In this document: piece by piece, positions 1-9,007 of the stretch
Numbering within the stretch: position 1 is the first letter of the stretch
Layout: each line of letters starts with the position of its first letter
Assembly: GCF_019334565.1 (NCBI RefSeq)
Contig: NZ_CP079724.1
Coordinates: 1,385,001-1,449,000 of the forward strand
Source: Streptococcus oralis
GTDB lineage: Bacteria > Bacillota > Bacilli > Lactobacillales > Streptococcaceae
Direction of reading: 5' to 3'
Length of the DNA stretch: 64,000 nt
Notes under the pieces: generated by a model
Database searches by the model: none
What the model was told of the DNA's origin: nothing
Seen by the model: only the letters and a program-made list of their open reading frames with translations
Program-made: the position numbers and the translations under genes

Positions 1-19
1 GGTAGAAAGAAGGTAGCAT

Positions 20-1102
20 ATGTCTAAATTACAACAAATCGTAACATATCTTGAATCAGAAAAACTAGACGTCGCTGTCGTATCTGACCCCGTCACTATC
101 AATTACCTCACTGGCTTTTACAGTGATCCCCATGAACGCCAAATGTTCCTATTTGTTCTAGCAGATCAGGAACCTCTCCTCTTTGTCCCAGCCCTTGAAG
201 TAGAACGTGCGAGTAGCACCGTTTCCTTCCCAGTTGTCGGATATGTGGATTCTGAAAATCCATGGCAAAAAATCAAAAACGCTTTGCCTCAACTTGACTT
301 CAAACGTGTCGCTGTTGAGTTTGACAATCTCATCTTGACCAAATACCATGGTCTGAAAACTGTCTTTGAAACTGCTGAGTTTGAAAACCTCACTCCTCGC
401 ATCCAACGCATGCGCCTCATCAAATCAGCTGACGAAGTCCAAAAAATGATGGTTGCAGGTCTCTATGCCGACAAGGCGGTCAAAGTTGGTTTTGATAATA
501 TTTCTCTTGATAAGACTGAGACAGATATCATTGCACAAATCGACTTTGCCATGAAACGTGAAGGCTATGAAATGAGTTTTGATACCATGGTATTGACTGG
601 TGATAATGCTGCAAATCCACACGGAATTCCTGGTGCAAACAAGGTCGAAAAAGACGCCCTTCTCCTCTTTGACCTCGGTGTTATGGTTAATGGCTACGCC
701 TCAGACATGACTCGTACAGTAGCTGTCGGCAAACCAGACCAGTTCAAGAAGGATATTTACAACTTAACCCTTGAAGCCCAACAAGCTGCCCTTGACTTTA
801 TCAAGCCAGGTGTAACAGCTCATGAAGTGGACCGCGCCGCCCGTGAAGTCATCGAAAAAGCCGGTTACGGCGAGTACTTCAACCACCGTCTTGGTCACGG
901 TATCGGTATGGATGTCCACGAATTCCCTTCTATCATGGAAGGAAATGACATGGTCATCGAAGAAGGCATGTGCTTCTCTGTTGAACCAGGCATCTATATC
1001 CCTGGTAAGGTCGGTGTTCGTATCGAAGATTGCGGTGTTGTTACCAAGGATGGCTTTGACCTCTTTACAAGCACCAGCAAAGATTTGCTTTATTTTGATT
1101 AA
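20..1102 (+). CDS. pepQ: Xaa-Pro dipeptidase PepQ (M24B)
   Basis: Cytosolic metallopeptidase that splits Xaa-Pro dipeptides (prolidase), the last step of proline-containing peptide use. The 360-residue protein has a creatinase-like N-terminal domain (about 1-130) and a pita-bread catalytic domain. The five M24 metal ligands are visible: Asp218 (LFDLG), Asp229 (SDMTRT), His293 (LGHGIG), Glu322 (SVEPG) and Glu336 (RIED). The length matches the family. The ATG follows an AGAAAGAAGG ribosome site at the window edge. A hairpin terminator follows at once, so it is the last gene of its transcript. In streptococci pepQ commonly lies divergent from ccpA, which would be just outside the window; that part is inference. 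Confidence 0.95.
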   Translation: MSKLQQIVTYLESEKLDVAVVSDPVTINYLTGFYSDPHERQMFLFVLADQEPLLFVPALEVERASSTVSFPVVGYVDSENPWQKIKNALPQLDFKRVAVEFDNLILTKYHGLKTVFETAEFENLTPRIQRMRLIKSADEVQKMMVAGLYADKAVKVGFDNISLDKTETDIIAQIDFAMKREGYEMSFDTMVLTGDNAANPHGIPGANKVEKDALLLFDLGVMVNGYASDMTRTVAVGKPDQFKKDIYNLTLEAQQAALDFIKPGVTAHEVDRAAREVIEKAGYGEYFNHRLGHGIGMDVHEFPSIMEGNDMVIEEGMCFSVEPGIYIPGKVGVRIEDCGVVTKDGFDLFTSTSKDLLYFD

Positions 1103-1116
1103 ACTTAGAGACAAGC

Positions 1117-1150
1117 AAAAAGTCAGCTGTTGAAGCTGACTTTTTTATTT
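1117..1150. terminator. Bidirectional rho-independent terminator
   Basis: Stem AGTCAGCT / AGCTGACT with A-tract before and T-tract after, between convergent pepQ and the ECF component gene, whose stop codon overlaps the 3' end. It can serve both strands. Confidence 0.85.
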
Positions 1151-1606
1151 TATCTTCTTAACACTCTGAAAGACTACAAACCCCACAACCATTCCCAAGG
1201 TATTTTGCAGGAAGTTTGGAAGAATTTCTGGTAAGGCTGCTGACCAGCCATTCATTAGGGTTGAGCCCAGAGCGTAGCCACTTACCATGACGATAGTAGC
1301 TAAGACTAGGCCCAGCCATTGCCATTTCCCTTTAAAACCTGCAAAAAATCCTTGCAAGCCATGGTTTACCAAGCTAAAGAACATCCACTGTGGATAGCCT
1401 GATAGAAGGTCAAGCAGAAAAGCTGCTAGTCCTCCAACGACAGCTCCTTCTTTACTGCCAAAGTAAAAGGCAGTAAAGAAAATACCTGCGTCCAAGAGAG
1501 TCAATATTCCTGTTGGCGTTCCAATTTTCAAGTAATAACCTAGGACTACTGAAAGAGCGGTTAAAAGGGATACAAGGGCGATTTTAGTTGTTTTGGTTTG
1601 CTTCAT
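1145..1606 (-). CDS. ECF transporter substrate-binding (S) component, probably B6-related
   Basis: Small integral membrane protein of 153 residues with about five hydrophobic segments, a basic C-terminus (KKIK) and the ECF S-component pattern (LLDAGIFFTAFYFGSKEGAVVGG, then LLSGYPQWMFF and NHGLQGFFAG). S components bind a vitamin and dock on the shared EcfA-A'-T energising module, which is not encoded here. It overlaps the 3' end of the pyridoxine/HMP kinase by 23 bases, so the two are translated together. That coupling suggests a pyridoxine- or hydroxymethylpyrimidine-type substrate (PdxU/HmpT-like). The substrate is inference from context; the family call is firm. Confidence 0.85.
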   Translation of the reverse strand: MKQTKTTKIALVSLLTALSVVLGYYLKIGTPTGILTLLDAGIFFTAFYFGSKEGAVVGGLAAFLLDLLSGYPQWMFFSLVNHGLQGFFAGFKGKWQWLGLVLATIVMVSGYALGSTLMNGWSAALPEILPNFLQNTLGMVVGFVVFQSVKKIK

Positions 1607-2357
1607 ATTGTCTTACTCCATATTGATCTGCTTGTGCAATAGCACGGTAAACGAAAGCTTTTGAGCTCTCTACTGCTGGTAAAAGTTCATCCCCTTTAAC
1701 CAAGTGACTGGCGATGCTTGAGGCAAAGGTACAACCTGCACCAGCATTTTGGCTTTGAATGACTAGGTTTTCTAGAACAGTAAAAGTTTGTCCATCATAA
1801 AAGACATCCACAGCCTTGTCCTGACTGAGGCGATTGCCTCCCTTGATAATGACTGCTGGCGCTCCTAAATCATGCAATTTCTGCGCTGTAGCTTTCATGT
1901 CTTCCAAAGTTTTGATTTCCTGACCAGCCAATAATTCTGCTTCAGGAAGATTTGGCGTAATCACACTGACATGAGGGAAAAAACGAATCAACTCTTGGCA
2001 GAGCTCACTAACAGCCACGTCGTGCGTTTCCTTGCAGACCAAAACGGGGTCCAATACCACAGGCACTCCTGGACGTTGCTTGATAAAGTCTAAGGCTTTC
2101 TCAGCCACACTGACAGTAGGGAGAAGGCCAATCTTAATCCCTGCAAACTCCACATCACGCAAGCTATCTAATTCATGTTGAAAAATGGCATCGTCAGTTG
2201 GAAAGACTTCAAAGCCCTTTTCGGTCAAGGCCGTCAAACAAGTCACTGCTACAAAGCCATGCAGGCCATTCAAGGTATAGGTAGCCAAATCAGCTGACAG
2301 ACCTCCACCACTAAAAATATCATTCCCAGAAAGTGCTAAAATACGATTATTCTTCAT
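1584..2357 (-). CDS. pdxK: Pyridoxine / hydroxymethylpyrimidine kinase (ThiD/PdxK family)
   Basis: Ribokinase-fold kinase of 257 residues that phosphorylates a B6 vitamer (or HMP) in the cytosol. Visible motifs: N-terminal [17 protein letters not shown] (the family SGSD.SGGAG-like substrate loop), [19 protein letters not shown] and the C-terminal anion hole [16 protein letters not shown] with catalytic Asp replaced in register by the short GAGC loop typical of the ThiD/PdxK branch. Start codon is preceded by GAAGGAG. It overlaps truA upstream by 11 bases and the ECF component downstream by 23, forming truA-pdxK-ECF. Annotations of this family swing between ThiD and PdxK; absence of other thiamin genes here and the vitamin transporter partner leave both open. 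Confidence 0.85.
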   Translation of the reverse strand: MKNNRILALSGNDIFSGGGLSADLATYTLNGLHGFVAVTCLTALTEKGFEVFPTDDAIFQHELDSLRDVEFAGIKIGLLPTVSVAEKALDFIKQRPGVPVVLDPVLVCKETHDVAVSELCQELIRFFPHVSVITPNLPEAELLAGQEIKTLEDMKATAQKLHDLGAPAVIIKGGNRLSQDKAVDVFYDGQTFTVLENLVIQSQNAGAGCTFASSIASHLVKGDELLPAVESSKAFVYRAIAQADQYGVRQYEANQNN

Positions 2358-3096
2358 ATCGAATCTCCTTCAAATACAAGCCATTTGGTGCCGCAGTGGG
2401 ACCAGCAAGTTGCCTATCTTTCTTCTCCAAAATCAAGTCAATCTGCTCAACTGGCATGCGGTTGTTGCCGATTTTGAGAAGAGTCCCCACCATATTACGA
2501 ATCTGTTTATATAAGAATCCATTACCGGAAAAGGTGAAGGTTAAAAACTGACCTGTCTCATCGACTGTTAAACTCGCTTCTGTGATGGTGCGAACCTTGT
2601 CCTCCACACTAGTCCCAGAGGCTGTAAAACCGGTGAAATCATGGGTTCCCTCTAATTTTTTGATTGCCATCTGCATGCGTTCCACATTGAGCGGATAAGG
2701 AAAGTGAGTGGCATAGTGACGGCGCATAGGATTTTTGGGACGCCCTCTATCCACGATAAACTCATAGGTCTTGCTATGTTTTGCATAGCGGCAATGAAAA
2801 TCATCCGCCACAAGCTCCATCGAGATTACATCGATATCTTCAGGAGATTGGGTATCCAGAGCAAAACGAAGCTTCTCCTCATCCATCTGATAGGGGAGAT
2901 CAAAGTGGATGACCTGACCAAGAGCATGAACCCCACTATCCGTCCGACCAGCACCGTGAACAGCGATGGCTTGCCCCTTATTCAGTCTCGTTAAGGTTTT
3001 TTCGATTTCCTCTTGAACGCTCCGCGCATGAGGCTGGCGCTGAAAACCAGCAAAGGCATACCCGTCATAGGAAATGATTGCTTTATATCTTGTCAT
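2347..3096 (-). CDS. truA: tRNA pseudouridine(38-40) synthase TruA
   Basis: Converts U38-U40 of the tRNA anticodon stem-loop to pseudouridine. The 249-residue protein has the TruA core with catalytic Asp in [14 protein letters not shown] (about residue 52) and the [12 protein letters not shown] motif near the C-terminus. The frame is open to 3147 through a TTG, but homologous TruA proteins start at MTRYK, and a TGaTAAAAT -10 element lies only 7 bases before the ATG at 3096. The upstream extension is therefore unlikely to be translated. First gene of the truA-pdxK-ECF operon. Confidence 0.93.
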   Translation of the reverse strand: MTRYKAIISYDGYAFAGFQRQPHARSVQEEIEKTLTRLNKGQAIAVHGAGRTDSGVHALGQVIHFDLPYQMDEEKLRFALDTQSPEDIDVISMELVADDFHCRYAKHSKTYEFIVDRGRPKNPMRRHYATHFPYPLNVERMQMAIKKLEGTHDFTGFTASGTSVEDKVRTITEASLTVDETGQFLTFTFSGNGFLYKQIRNMVGTLLKIGNNRMPVEQIDLILEKKDRQLAGPTAAPNGLYLKEIRYEE

Positions 3097-3103
3097 AACT
3101 TCT

Positions 3104-3132
3104 ATTTTATCAAGAAATAATCCTGCAAACAA
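3104..3132 (-). promoter_or_regulatory. Putative truA promoter, nearly leaderless
   Basis: Minus-strand TTGTTT, 17-base spacer, TAAAAT (3104-3109) with an upstream TG. The -10 box ends 7 bases before the truA ATG, placing the expected transcript start at or one base from the ATG. Confidence 0.5.
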
Positions 3133-3173
3133 GTTCAAAGAACACAAATTGTCTGGGTACAGAAGTGATAAAG

Positions 3174-3201
3174 AAAAAGCTAGGAATCAATCCTAAGCTT
3201 T
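3174..3201 (-). terminator. Terminator of the MFS transporter gene
   Basis: Stem AAGCTTAGGA / TCCTAGCTT followed on the minus strand by TTTCTTT. It overlaps the stop codon at 3193. Confidence 0.75.
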
Positions 3202-4344
3202 CTTTTGTAGTACAAACATCACAAATATAGAGGTCGCGATTAAGCAGAGTCCTAGAATGGTGAAAATCATCATACTGTTCTGAGTTATCATGCCGACAGC
3301 CCCCAAAACGAATGGTGTGGTAAAGGCACCAAAGCTACATCCTAACACTGCGAAGGAAGTTGCTTGATTAAGGAGCTTGGCTGGAATTCTCTCCGATAAA
3401 ATCTGAAAGACAGTGGTCAAGGCTACGCTGTAGGCAAAACCTGCCACAACACTTCCAACTACCATCACACCCAATGACGGAGACAAGGCAATCACAATCT
3501 GACCCAATCCAAAGGTGATACCTGACCAAAGGAGCAACCTTTCTTTAAACAGAGAGATAAAGAAAGAAAAACTCACACCTGCCAAGATACCAATCAACTG
3601 CATGATACTTAAAATCAAACTCGATAACTGGGCATCCCCTAGACCTCTTTCCACCATCAGACTAGGAATACGAATGGTGATAGCTGTATTGGTGCAGACA
3701 ACAACTGCTGCTTCGACAGCCAATAGAAAAATTAAGCCTTTCATCTGTCCTGTCAGACGAGCGCTTTCAACCTCTTTTTTCTTAGTCTCTTTCTTTTCTT
3801 TGCCATAAGGGACAAATAGCAGATAAAGGATCAACACTAAAAATCCAGCACTATAAGCTAAAAAGGTCGCTGTCCATCCAAAGGAAAGGAGTTGACCTAC
3901 CATTAGAGTTAAAATCGAAGCACCAACCACCTCTGCTGATCCGCGGAGACCCAGCATCTGGATCCGTGTCTTTCCGTGATAGCGTTCACTGATAATGGAA
4001 ATGGCCTTGGCATTAATCATCCCCACACCCAAACCAAATAAAATCCGCATAGCAAAGACAAAGTTATAATCCTGATACCAGAAGGGAGCTGTTCCACCGA
4101 TAGAGAGGATGACAAGGCCCAGACTAATCTGAAGACGTTCAGGCAACAAACGTTCCAAAACCCCATTTAAGACTAGCATGATCATAATCCCAAAAGAAGG
4201 GAGGCTAACGAGAAGCTCAATTTGTTCTTTGGGATAGCCCTGATAGTAGTCAAACATAGCTGGTAGAGCACTCGAGATGGAAAAGGAAGTAATCAAAACG
4301 AGGGAGAGGGCTAGAATGCTAGCCCGTTCTAAATATTGTTTCAT
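3193..4344 (-). CDS. MFS transporter
   Basis: Polytopic membrane protein of 383 residues with about 12 hydrophobic segments and the mid-protein basic loop (KEKKETKKKEVESARLTG, about residues 187-204) that divides the two MFS halves. The motif-A-like region between helices 2 and 3 is weak (LNGVLERLLPERLQ). The nearest general family is the cyanate/nitrate permease-like or YcxA-like MFS group; substrate cannot be read from sequence. It stands alone: a terminator overlaps its stop, and its ATG follows AGAAAGAGAA. Confidence 0.85.
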   Translation of the reverse strand: MKQYLERASILALSLVLITSFSISSALPAMFDYYQGYPKEQIELLVSLPSFGIMIMLVLNGVLERLLPERLQISLGLVILSIGGTAPFWYQDYNFVFAMRILFGLGVGMINAKAISIISERYHGKTRIQMLGLRGSAEVVGASILTLMVGQLLSFGWTATFLAYSAGFLVLILYLLFVPYGKEKKETKKKEVESARLTGQMKGLIFLLAVEAAVVVCTNTAITIRIPSLMVERGLGDAQLSSLILSIMQLIGILAGVSFSFFISLFKERLLLWSGITFGLGQIVIALSPSLGVMVVGSVVAGFAYSVALTTVFQILSERIPAKLLNQATSFAVLGCSFGAFTTPFVLGAVGMITQNSMMIFTILGLCLIATSIFVMFVLQKKA

Positions 4345-4402
4345 GGATTCTCTTTCTGTTTTTTTCTCTCACTATCATATCTTTTTTTATAGGATATGGC
4401 AA

Positions 4403-4437
4403 GAAAAGAAGGAGCCCAACTGACATAGGGACTCCGT
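4403..4437 (-). terminator. Probable terminator after the Pr6Pr gene
   Basis: Minus-strand stem GGAGTCCC / GGGCTCC with a 10-base loop, then TTCTTTTCTT. It lies between the Pr6Pr gene stop (4460) and the MFS gene start. Confidence 0.55.
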
Positions 4438-4459
4438 CCTAATTTCCTTTACAGGAAGA

Positions 4460-5083
4460 CTATTTTCGCTTGAATTGCTTGATCAGGTAGAAGATAAATC
4501 CTGCAACCATATAGGCCACAAAGATAATCAAACACCATTTAATAACCACGTCCCAACCTTTAGCCACATCTAAAAAGAAATAAGGGAAAGGACTAACCTT
4601 GGAATTTGGTACCGGTAGTTTCAATACTAAGCCATTAAAAAGGGCAAAAAGCATGTAAACCAAGGGCAAGATGGTCCACAATACTGGATCCCAGATCTTG
4701 TATTGACCTTGCTTATCAAATAATAAGGTATCAGCTAGAAACCAAAGTGGAACGATATAGTGACAGAGGAAATTTTCCAAACGGTAAAAATCAGTCGCTA
4801 TCGGCGCTAACATAAAATGGTAAATGACACAAGTAATCATGATACTCATGGTAACTCCGCCCTTGAGACGGAGTAGACGCTGACTTTGCCAATTTTCACC
4901 AGATCGTCTCATCACATAAAGCAGGTAAGCTGTAAAAACTGTTACCAAGAGATTGGATAGCACTGTGTAGTAAAGGAGCATACCAAAACCACCTCGCTTG
5001 GTAATCTCTAGGTAAACTCCTGTGAAAGCCGCTAAGAACAAGAGCACACGGCTATAAAAGATAAATTTCAGGTTCATTTTCAT
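4460..5083 (-). CDS. Pr6Pr-family membrane protein
   Basis: Membrane protein of 207 residues with six predicted segments, matching the Pr6Pr family (N-terminal VLLFLAAFTGVYLEITKRGG, then YYTVLSNLLVTV, and the central CHYIVPLWFLADTLLF). Members are widespread in streptococci and their biochemical role is unknown. It lies 2 bases after the YjdM gene stop, so the two form an operon. The ATG at 5083 lies inside the short intergenic space; a second ATG two codons later is also possible. The C-terminus is basic (KQFKRK), as expected for a cytoplasmic tail. Confidence 0.8.
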   Translation of the reverse strand: MKMNLKFIFYSRVLLFLAAFTGVYLEITKRGGFGMLLYYTVLSNLLVTVFTAYLLYVMRRSGENWQSQRLLRLKGGVTMSIMITCVIYHFMLAPIATDFYRLENFLCHYIVPLWFLADTLLFDKQGQYKIWDPVLWTILPLVYMLFALFNGLVLKLPVPNSKVSPFPYFFLDVAKGWDVVIKWCLIIFVAYMVAGFIFYLIKQFKRK

Positions 5084-5085
5084 GG

Positions 5086-5424
5086 CTAGATCTTCTTAAC
5101 AAATTCTGACTTGAGTTTCATAGCTCCAAAACCATCAATCTTACAGTCGATGTTGTGGTCACCTTCTACGATACGGATATTTTTAACACGAGTTCCTTGT
5201 TTCAAATCCTTTGGCGCACCTTTTACTTTCAAATCCTTGATGAGGGTTACAGTATCACCGTCAGCCAATTTATTTCCATTAGCATCGATAGCAACAACAC
5301 CTTCTTCTACTTCTGCAACTTCTGCAGGATTCCACTCATAGGCACACTCTGGGCAGACCAAGAGACTTCCGTCTTCGTAGACATATTCTGAATTACATTT
5401 TGGGCAATTTGGTAAGTTGTTCAT
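5086..5424 (-). CDS. yjdM: Zinc-ribbon protein YjdM (PhnA family)
   Basis: Small cytosolic protein of 112 residues. The N-terminus is a four-cysteine zinc ribbon ([21 protein letters not shown], about residues 7-27) and the C-terminus is a small beta-barrel PhnA domain ([24 protein letters not shown]). The old name PhnA suggested phosphonoacetate hydrolysis, which this short family is not known to perform; the role is unknown. Start is preceded by GGAGGAC. First gene of a pair with the Pr6Pr membrane protein. Confidence 0.88.
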   Translation of the reverse strand: MNNLPNCPKCNSEYVYEDGSLLVCPECAYEWNPAEVAEVEEGVVAIDANGNKLADGDTVTLIKDLKVKGAPKDLKQGTRVKNIRIVEGDHNIDCKIDGFGAMKLKSEFVKKI

Positions 5425-5532
5425 AAGTCCTCCTTAAACTAACAATTATTCTTTAAAATTCATATGTTATTGAACAGCAACTATTATACCGTAAAATCCT
5501 ACTTTTGACAATGTGTCCTAAGTCCAGCAAAC

Positions 5533-5570
5533 AAAAAAATCATGCAACTGTTTACAGTTACATGACTTTT
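5533..5570 (-). terminator. dpr terminator
   Basis: Minus-strand stem TCATGTAACTG / CAGTTGCATGA with a TAAA loop, followed by a seven-T tract, about 65 bases after the dpr stop. Confidence 0.8.
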
Positions 5571-5633
5571 AAAAGATGATTGGTCATGGGCACTTATCAG
5601 ATACCTCATGATAAAAGGGGTAGCAACTATATT

Positions 5634-6152
5634 TTACAAACCAGGAGCTTGTCCAAGTTCTGCTGTAAGCATCCAAACTGTTTTCTCAAGTTCAGCCTTA
5701 GCCCCAACAAAGATATCGTTTGTAACATCATCGCCTTCTTCATCTGTCACATCCAAAGCTTTTTGGAAAAGAGCAATGAGGTAGCGGTAAATCGCTAGAA
5801 CACGTTCCAAGCTTTCTTCAACGTTACGGAATTCTCCTTCTTCTTCTTCGATTTCACTGTGTTGAAGGAATTCTGTCAAAGTTGAGTAAGGTTTGCCACC
5901 AAGAGTGATCAAACGTTCACTGATTTCGTCAAGATAGCCATCAAGGCTGTCCATGTATTCATCCATTTTTGGATGCCATACGAGGAAACCACGACCACGC
6001 ATATACCAGTGAACTTGGTGAAGGGCAATGTGAGCCACATACAAGTCTGCTACTGCTTGGTTCAATACTTCCTTTGTTTTTGCCAATGCTACTGGCGCTG
6101 TTTTAGATAATGTTGTTACGTCTTTTACTGCTTCTTTTTTCAATTCAACCAT
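5634..6152 (-). CDS. dpr: Dps-like peroxide resistance protein Dpr
   Basis: Ferritin-like protein of 172 residues that forms a 12-subunit shell, oxidises and stores Fe(II) and so prevents Fenton chemistry in catalase-negative streptococci. The intersubunit ferroxidase motif is visible: [38 protein letters not shown] (His, His, Asp, Glu ligands). The open frame begins at a GTG three codons earlier, but that GTG lies inside the GAGGTG ribosome site; the ATG at 6152 with 6-base spacing is preferred. Monocistronic, with its own promoter and terminator. Confidence 0.95.
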   Translation of the reverse strand: MVELKKEAVKDVTTLSKTAPVALAKTKEVLNQAVADLYVAHIALHQVHWYMRGRGFLVWHPKMDEYMDSLDGYLDEISERLITLGGKPYSTLTEFLQHSEIEEEEGEFRNVEESLERVLAIYRYLIALFQKALDVTDEEGDDVTNDIFVGAKAELEKTVWMLTAELGQAPGL

Positions 6153-6205
6153 ATTGATCACCTCATAATATTATTTTTGCAACCATATTTATTGATTACT
6201 ATCTC

Positions 6206-6234
6206 AGTATACTACTCCTAGTAGACAAAAGCAA
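6206..6234 (-). promoter_or_regulatory. dpr promoter
   Basis: Minus-strand TTGCTT (6229-6234), 17-base spacer, TATACT (6206-6211). The spacer and -10 carry repeated CTACT/AGTAG halves (CTACTAGGAGTAGTATACT) that could be an operator. The untranslated leader is about 45 bases. Confidence 0.65.
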
Positions 6235-6299
6235 GAAAATTAACCCATATTAAAAAAGTTGTAATTGACTGATAATTTAAGAAAAATATACAGTCTTTA

Positions 6300-6329
6300 A
6301 AAAAAAGACAGTCTTAGCAGACTGTCTGG
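6300..6329 (-). terminator. tpiA terminator
   Basis: Stem AGACAGTCT / AGACTGTCT with a 4-base loop, followed on the minus strand by eight Ts. Confidence 0.85.
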
Positions 6330-6340
6330 AATAACTTAAA

Positions 6341-7099
6341 TTATTTTACAAAATCAAGCAATGCCAAGAAGCTTTCAGCTTCAAGTGACGCACCACCTAC
6401 AAGGGCACCGTCCACGTCTGGGCAAGCCATGTATGAAGCAACGTTTTCAGGTTTAACTGAACCACCGTATTGAACACGAACTTTGTCAGCAACTTCTTGA
6501 CCAAAGTCTGCAGCTACAACGTCACGAACGACTTTACACATTTTTTGTGCATCGTCTTGTGAAGCTGATTTACCAGTACCGATAGCCCAGATTGGCTCAT
6601 AAGCGATAACGGATGCAGCAACTTGCTCAGCAGTCAATCCAGCCAAAGCAGCAGATACTTGAGCACCTACGAATTCAGCTGCTTTACCAGCTTCGTAAGT
6701 TTCAAGTGACTCACCACAACAGATGATTGGAAGCATACCGTTTGCAAAGATTGCTTTTGCTTTTTTGTTGATGTCTTCGTCAGTTTCGTGGAAGTAGTCA
6801 CGGCGTTCTGAGTGACCGATCACAACGTAGTCTGTACCGATTTCTTTCAAAACTTGTGGGCTTGTTTCACCAGTGAAAGCACCTGCATTTTCAAAGTAGC
6901 AGTTTTGAGCAGCAACTTTAAGGTTAGTTCCTTTAGCAGCAGCAAGAACAGTTGTCAAGTCAAGTGCAGGAACTGCGATACCAGCTTCAACAAGGTCTGA
7001 TGAAGGAAGTTTGGAGGCAACGGCTTCAACGAATGCTTTTGCTTCTTCTGGATTTTTGTTCATTTTCCAGTTACCAGCGATAAATGGTTTACGTGACAT
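6341..7099 (-). CDS. tpiA: Triosephosphate isomerase
   Basis: Glycolytic enzyme that interconverts dihydroxyacetone phosphate and glyceraldehyde 3-phosphate in the cytosol. The 252-residue TIM barrel has the substrate residues Asn10 and Lys12 (AGNWKMNK), catalytic His in VIGHSERR (about 97), catalytic Glu in [11 protein letters not shown] (about 169), the phosphate loop 6 and YGGSVKPEN. The frame continues upstream to 7162, but MSRKPF at 7099 follows AGAGGTATGTGAA and matches the family start, and the promoter lies in the extension. Codon use is highly biased, as in abundant proteins. Confidence 0.97.
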   Translation of the reverse strand: MSRKPFIAGNWKMNKNPEEAKAFVEAVASKLPSSDLVEAGIAVPALDLTTVLAAAKGTNLKVAAQNCYFENAGAFTGETSPQVLKEIGTDYVVIGHSERRDYFHETDEDINKKAKAIFANGMLPIICCGESLETYEAGKAAEFVGAQVSAALAGLTAEQVAASVIAYEPIWAIGTGKSASQDDAQKMCKVVRDVVAADFGQEVADKVRVQYGGSVKPENVASYMACPDVDGALVGGASLEAESFLALLDFVK

Positions 7100-7133
7100 T
7101 TCACATACCTCTTTTTTCATTTTATTTTCTATT

Positions 7134-7162
7134 ATTTTATCATATTTATAAAGAGCTTGCAA
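7134..7162 (-). promoter_or_regulatory. tpiA promoter
   Basis: Minus-strand TTGCAA (7157-7162), 17-base spacer, TAAAAT (7134-7139), upstream of the MSRKPF start. Confidence 0.65.
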
Positions 7163-7195
7163 ACCTTACTCTAATTTTCAAGATTTTTCAAGCGA

Positions 7196-7873
7196 CTAAT
7201 CTTGCCACAAATTCATGGCATCGAGAAAATCAGCTGAAGCTTGAACTTGTTTAGGATTGTTGGCTTCTCGCTCTGCTCGTTTGGCCTCTACTTGGGCAAC
7301 AGACTGGATGCCTTCATGGCGCCAGTTTCGTAGGATTGCCTGAATATATTTCCAGTTTGGCTTGCCATTGAGAACGGCCTCTCGGAGAGCCTCCTTGATC
7401 AAATCCGCCCTAACTCCATCTTCTTTGACAGTCTTAGAAAGATCCTCGATTTCAAATGGTGTTAATAAGCGTCCCAATTCTTGCTGAAAAGTTTCAACCA
7501 GATCCTTCAATTGATTCTGCGGGTTGGGGGCAGTTGTATCTGGAGTTTGGTTGTCTAGCAAGCTATCCAAGCGTTCAAAAGCCAAACTAGCATCAAAAAT
7601 CAGCTCAATTTCCCCATTTAGTTCAATGGTCCGATATTGTAGCAAACCATTTTCAGTCAAATTCGAAATGGATTGGTTGACATCTGCCACCTCTTTCCCA
7701 ATGATTTCAGCAATCTGGCTAGGCGAAACATCTCCTAAGGCTGTGGTGTTTTGTAGATAGAAAAATTGCCAGACGAGAAAATCTTCGCTGGAAGGAAAGA
7801 GTTCCTTAAAATGCAAGAGCAGGGCACTTGGCAAAACCAAGTTCCCTGATTTAAAAGCGTCAAAATATGTCAT
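7196..7873 (-). CDS. dnaD: DNA replication initiation protein DnaD
   Basis: Primosome protein that works with DnaB/DnaI to load the replicative helicase. The 225-residue protein has an N-terminal winged-helix DDBH1 domain (about 1-100, LLLHFKELFPSSEDFLVWQFFYL) and a C-terminal DDBH2 domain with the conserved NWKYIQAILRNW (about 175-186, family YxxxILxNW). Ribosome site AGAGGAA precedes the start. It follows metA by 8 bases, so it is cotranscribed with a methionine gene; this odd pairing is frequent in streptococci as I recall. Confidence 0.93.
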   Translation of the reverse strand: MTYFDAFKSGNLVLPSALLLHFKELFPSSEDFLVWQFFYLQNTTALGDVSPSQIAEIIGKEVADVNQSISNLTENGLLQYRTIELNGEIELIFDASLAFERLDSLLDNQTPDTTAPNPQNQLKDLVETFQQELGRLLTPFEIEDLSKTVKEDGVRADLIKEALREAVLNGKPNWKYIQAILRNWRHEGIQSVAQVEAKRAEREANNPKQVQASADFLDAMNLWQD

Positions 7874-7881
7874 AATTCCTC

Positions 7882-8826
7882 TTATAAATATCCAAATGAA
7901 GCTGCATCGTCCTCTACCTTTTTCCAGTCAAAAGGAGTTTCCTGATAAACGGCATAGTTAACCCAATTACTGAAAAAGAGGGCAGCTGATGAAGACCAAC
8001 AGAGACACGGTGTCTCATTCACATCATCATTTTTGAAGTAATTTTCCGGAATGTGAGGATCAAGTCCTGCCTCACAATCACGAAAATACTCTTTTGCTAG
8101 AGTATCACGGTCATATTCTAAATGACCAAAACTATAAATCTCACGAAGATCCCGACTAGCCAGGATAGAAACCCCAACCTCAGGACCTTCTGACAGGATT
8201 TCCAGATTGGTTTTTCCTAATATCTCTTCCTTATAGATTTCTGTATAACGAGAATGGGGAGCTACATAGCTATCATCAAAACCACGAAAGAGAAGATGGC
8301 CCTCTTTCAAGGTATCCTGCGGGTAAATGCCTGACAATTTCTGCTCCATCTGGTGTTTATCAACGCCATAGCGAACATAAAGACCTGCTTGTGCACCCCA
8401 ACAGATATGCAGGGTTGAAAAAACATGCGTCTTGGACCACTCAAGCACCTGACTGAATTCCTCCCAATAGTCCACTTCCTCAAATGGTAAATGCTCAATC
8501 GGAGCCCCTGTGATAATCATCCCATCAAAATACTCGTCCTTGACTTCAGGAAAAGTTTTATAAAAAGTCTCCATATGCTCTGCACGAGTCGTCTTGGAAC
8601 GGTGGCTCTCCATATAGAGAAAGTCTATGTCCAATTGCAAAGGAGTATTTGCTAAATGCCGTAACAACTGGGTCTCTGTGACCACTTTTTTGGGCATTAG
8701 GTTTAAAATCAAAATTTTCAAGGGACGGATATCTTGGTGGGCCGCACGTTGATCATCCATGACAAAGATATTCTCTGTCCGTAAAATCTCAACAGCTGGC
8801 AATTTTTTATCAATTCTAATCGGCAT
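7882..8826 (-). CDS. metA: Homoserine O-acyltransferase MetA, predicted acetyl-CoA type
   Basis: Activates homoserine for methionine synthesis. The 314-residue protein has the glutamine-amidotransferase-like fold with catalytic Cys142 (HICWGAQAG), His235 and Glu237 (SFGHLEYD). Residue 111 is Glu (TGAPIEHL); in MetA of Bacillus cereus Glu111 gives acetyl-CoA preference while the E. coli succinyltransferase has Gly111, so homoserine O-acetyltransferase is the likely activity. Ribosome site AGGAGAAGG. The promoter carries MET-box-like repeats, consistent with control by the LysR-type methionine regulator MtaR/MetR. Confidence 0.95.
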   Translation of the reverse strand: MPIRIDKKLPAVEILRTENIFVMDDQRAAHQDIRPLKILILNLMPKKVVTETQLLRHLANTPLQLDIDFLYMESHRSKTTRAEHMETFYKTFPEVKDEYFDGMIITGAPIEHLPFEEVDYWEEFSQVLEWSKTHVFSTLHICWGAQAGLYVRYGVDKHQMEQKLSGIYPQDTLKEGHLLFRGFDDSYVAPHSRYTEIYKEEILGKTNLEILSEGPEVGVSILASRDLREIYSFGHLEYDRDTLAKEYFRDCEAGLDPHIPENYFKNDDVNETPCLCWSSSAALFFSNWVNYAVYQETPFDWKKVEDDAASFGYL

Positions 8827-8901
8827 AACCTTCTCCTAACTGTACTCTTTTAGAAATAATTGAATGTGTTTGAAGTCAAATCTCAAACACTTAGTCCTTT
8901 T

Positions 8902-8930
8902 ATTATACTGCAAGAAGATATAGTTTTCAA
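8902..8930 (-). promoter_or_regulatory. metA promoter
   Basis: Minus-strand TTGAAA (8925-8930), 17-base spacer, TATAAT (8902-8907): a near-consensus sigma-A promoter about 75 bases before the metA start. Confidence 0.8.
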
Positions 8931-8969
8931 TTATAGTTTTTCTCTAACTAGCTATAGTTTGTTTATATA
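8919..8969 (-). promoter_or_regulatory. MET-box-like operators of metA (MtaR/MetR type)
   Basis: Two 17-base elements resemble the streptococcal MET-box TATAGTTTNAAACTATA: TATAGTTTTCAATTATA at 8919-8935 and TATAGTTTGTTTATATA at 8953-8969, with a third TATAGTT half at 8932-8938. The first covers the -35 box, the second lies at about -65, the usual place for LysR-type activator binding. The motif match is by eye. Confidence 0.6.
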
Positions 8970-8981
8970 GCAGATGAAGAG

Positions 8982-9005
8982 AAAACAGCCCCAAGGACTG
9001 TTTTT
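8982..9005 (-). terminator. apt terminator
   Basis: Minus-strand stem AACAGTCC / GGCTGTT with short loop then TTTTC, directly after the apt stop at 9008 and before the metA control region. Confidence 0.65.
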
Positions 9006-9007
9006 CA

